This document shows positions 60,401 through 63,400 of a stretch of DNA of 64,000 nt, piece after piece. Below the pieces are notes generated by a model. It did no database searches, was not told the origin of the DNA, and saw only the letters and a program-made list of their open reading frames with translations. This DNA comes from Serripes groenlandicus. Lineage: Eukaryota; Mollusca; Bivalvia; Cardiida; Cardiidae. The position numbers were made by a program, and so were the translations under genes. Position 1 is the stretch's first letter, and the number at the start of each line of letters is the position of its first letter. Where the stretch lies: NCBI GenBank assembly GCA_031761405.1, contig JASEVX010000013.1, forward strand, positions 38,284,363 through 38,348,362, in the 5' to 3' direction.

Positions 60401-63400
60401 GCTGATGTCAGAATAATTGGACCAGTAGTTATACCGGTAACTCACCCAGGATATAACTTAAAAATTGTTCTATACTTCTTATTGCAATATACAAACAAAG
60501 AAACCTAGTGTATGGGAAGCTAGTCTTATTGGTAGCTAAATAATACATAAAGAATAACTTTCTTATGCAGATTCAACAGCTTAATCATTGCGTAAAAAAA
60601 CTTACATGTGAAATATATATGTGCAATTCTTGTCTTTTCACATATATTTTTATAGATATGTAAATTCATTATTCATAACTTTTTGTCCCCGGACTTTGTT
60701 TCAACTCATTAATTGCCTGTGTCTTGAATTCATGATGTACACTAACACTGGTGGAGGTTTAAAGGATATAATTCGTATTACATCACATTATTGACCTGAC
60801 CTTGACCTTTTCAGAAAAGATGTTGATTATCATGACATACATGTTACATCATCAAATGTGTGATTAATTATTTTAAATACCAACTCATTGATGAAGTGAT
60901 AGTCTGTGTGCGCCTTGGGTCTTTGAAAGGTCACAGGTTCGATCCATGGCCTGGTCATAACAGACTTTAAAAAGGGCAATTAAATGGCTTTCCCTCTTTG
61001 AGGCTTTGGATTGTGGCATAAGCATAATGACTGACTCGCTGGTGTCAGAATAAAAGAACCAGTAGTACTGGTAATTTAAACATGAAAAATGCTATAATAA
61101 ATCCTGAAAAATTGTTTAAAACTCCATACAAACAAAAACATATTTGCAAAGGCACATGCTAAGATGAATGACACGAACATACATGGAAATCATAATAACA
61201 ACACAATTTCTAAAAAGGGTCAGGGTCAGGTTAAATTTTGGTCAAGTGATGCTAATTCGTTGTGAATTAGGGCTGAAACATTTGGTAGAACTTTGTATGC
61301 ACTGTTTTTATTCAACGCACATCTCTTTGATGTTTTGCCTCAGAATAACATTTAGTATATGAAAAAAAATAATAGTTGACATGTTTCCTTTTGCATTGTC
61401 TTGTTTAATATTTAAATTGTCAATGCAAACCAGCTTCGTAGTATCAATGTATTTATAGGTAGTCTATTTCATGCAATTATCCATTATCCTAGATAAGGAA
61501 GATTAACCTCGGGTCTTATCTGACCAATATCTCTCAGACTCTTATGTCTCAACAAAACCCTATGTTGTGGGTACTCAAAATAATTGTCTCAGGGGTACAT
61601 GTACTGCTTATGTACTTGTTATGTGGCCCAGTTTGGGTTATACATACCCAAGACTATAAAAACAGTGGAAGCTTCCCTTTTTGGAGGTAAGGGTTGCTGT
61701 GAAAAGAAATACTATTGAAGATTGTTGTTATACCCTTAAAGGGACTGAACACCATAATGGTCCAAAATCGTTATATTTTATACTTATTCTAATTAATCCA
61801 AAATACGTCTATATATATGTAACGGAATGTTGTAGAAGGTCGTACAAGTCTTGTTTTTCATTATTTCATAGGAAATAAGCAGTTAAAAAAACGTCCGCTC
61901 CGTGTTTTCTCGTTTAAAAATACCGTGGAATTTCCTCTTGCTCATTTGAATTTGTGGATTCAATTCGGCATTCTCTAACACTATCGACTCATTACATTAA
62001 TGTATGCGTCAGTGTAAGGAACAACAACTCTGGGAAGGAGATTGTCAATTCGGTTGTAGTGATCACGTGATAAATATACAGCGATAATTTTAGATTTACT
62101 GGGTTACTAACCCAGTAGATTTTATAATGCAAAATAACGAAAAATCTCCGCAATATTAATAGTGTGCATATATTGTAGTACATCAGTCAGCAAATCTCAA
62201 TGCCTTACATGCAAAAACATCAAGGTAATAGCAATTTTTAACAATTTTCTTTTTTTTCCGCTTTTTTCTCATATGGGATTCAGTCCCTTTAAAACCATTG
62301 TTTTTGTATCTTTCTTACATGGATATTTTTGTTTTCTTTTAAGGAGAAAGTTAATGAAGATCAGGTAAGTCTTTAATTGTTAAATTAAATATAACTTAAC
62401 AAAATAATTAAATGTTCTTATGAATATTTTTGGAATAAAAAAATAAAAAAAATGAATGAAAAAGAATAAATAAATGAGTCAACAAATATAGAATCAACAA
62501 GACATATTTAAAAAAAAAATGAAGAGCAATTATTTTCAAACAGCAGTGCAACTTGCCCTTGTCTTTTGTGTGTGTCTGGCTGTAACACACTTCATTTACA
62601 GTTAGAATGTTTGTGTACGAATATAGCACGTTATGAATATGAAACTGAGAAGGAACAAGTGATTTTGGTATTTGCTAATTTCTGAGGGTTGCCTTTCCAA
62701 ATTTACCCCTTTCCCACAATGAACGTTTTCTAATCTTGCTGCAATGTTTTTAGCTCTTCTCAACAGAATTGTCATTAACATTATGATTTTTTTCTTTAAA
62801 TTTGTTTTTCTGCAGATTTGTTGTATATGGGCAAGGGTAAATTAATGCTCAGAATTTCTCTATAGAATAAACTATACTTGTTTGGAAGTTTAATTCTCTC
62901 AAATTACATCTAATTAAATCACTGTCTTGCAGATGATAAAAGTTGTGTTTTTAAAAGAACAAGTAATTAAGAATCTGAATGCCATGGCCGTGTTTTTAGG
63001 ATGTCTCTGGGTTTGGATACCGCTGTAGAGAAAGGCATATTTCCTAGCCTAGCACTGGTTCAATCAACAAGGGATCATGAATAAGTGTTATGCCACAGTG
63101 CTATAACTGAACAACTGTTGAAAACACTAAATCCAAATAAAACAATAAACAGAGGACAAGATAAGATGGAGTAATTTGGTCCTTTCCCACCTATATTTCT
63201 CTTATGACTTGACCAAACCCTATGTTGTGGATACTCAAAAGAATCCTCTCACTTAGACAATTCTTTTCAGAACCCACAACATAGGGTTTGATTGTTAAAT
63301 AATGATTTTGGAATTTGAAATACTCACCTTATCTAGAGCTCTGATACAATATCCGAATATTGAACTTTTTACGTAGAATGACACACCAGGGAATGTAGAA

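Larger units (their letters stand above)
59871..62343. other. intron with SINEs and dispersed repeats
   Basis: Besides the two SINEs, it holds part of a foldback copy (61495-61590) and a stretch at 61970-62050 shared with 6255-6350 (CACTATCGACTCATTACAT). No further exon is convincing. Confidence 0.45.
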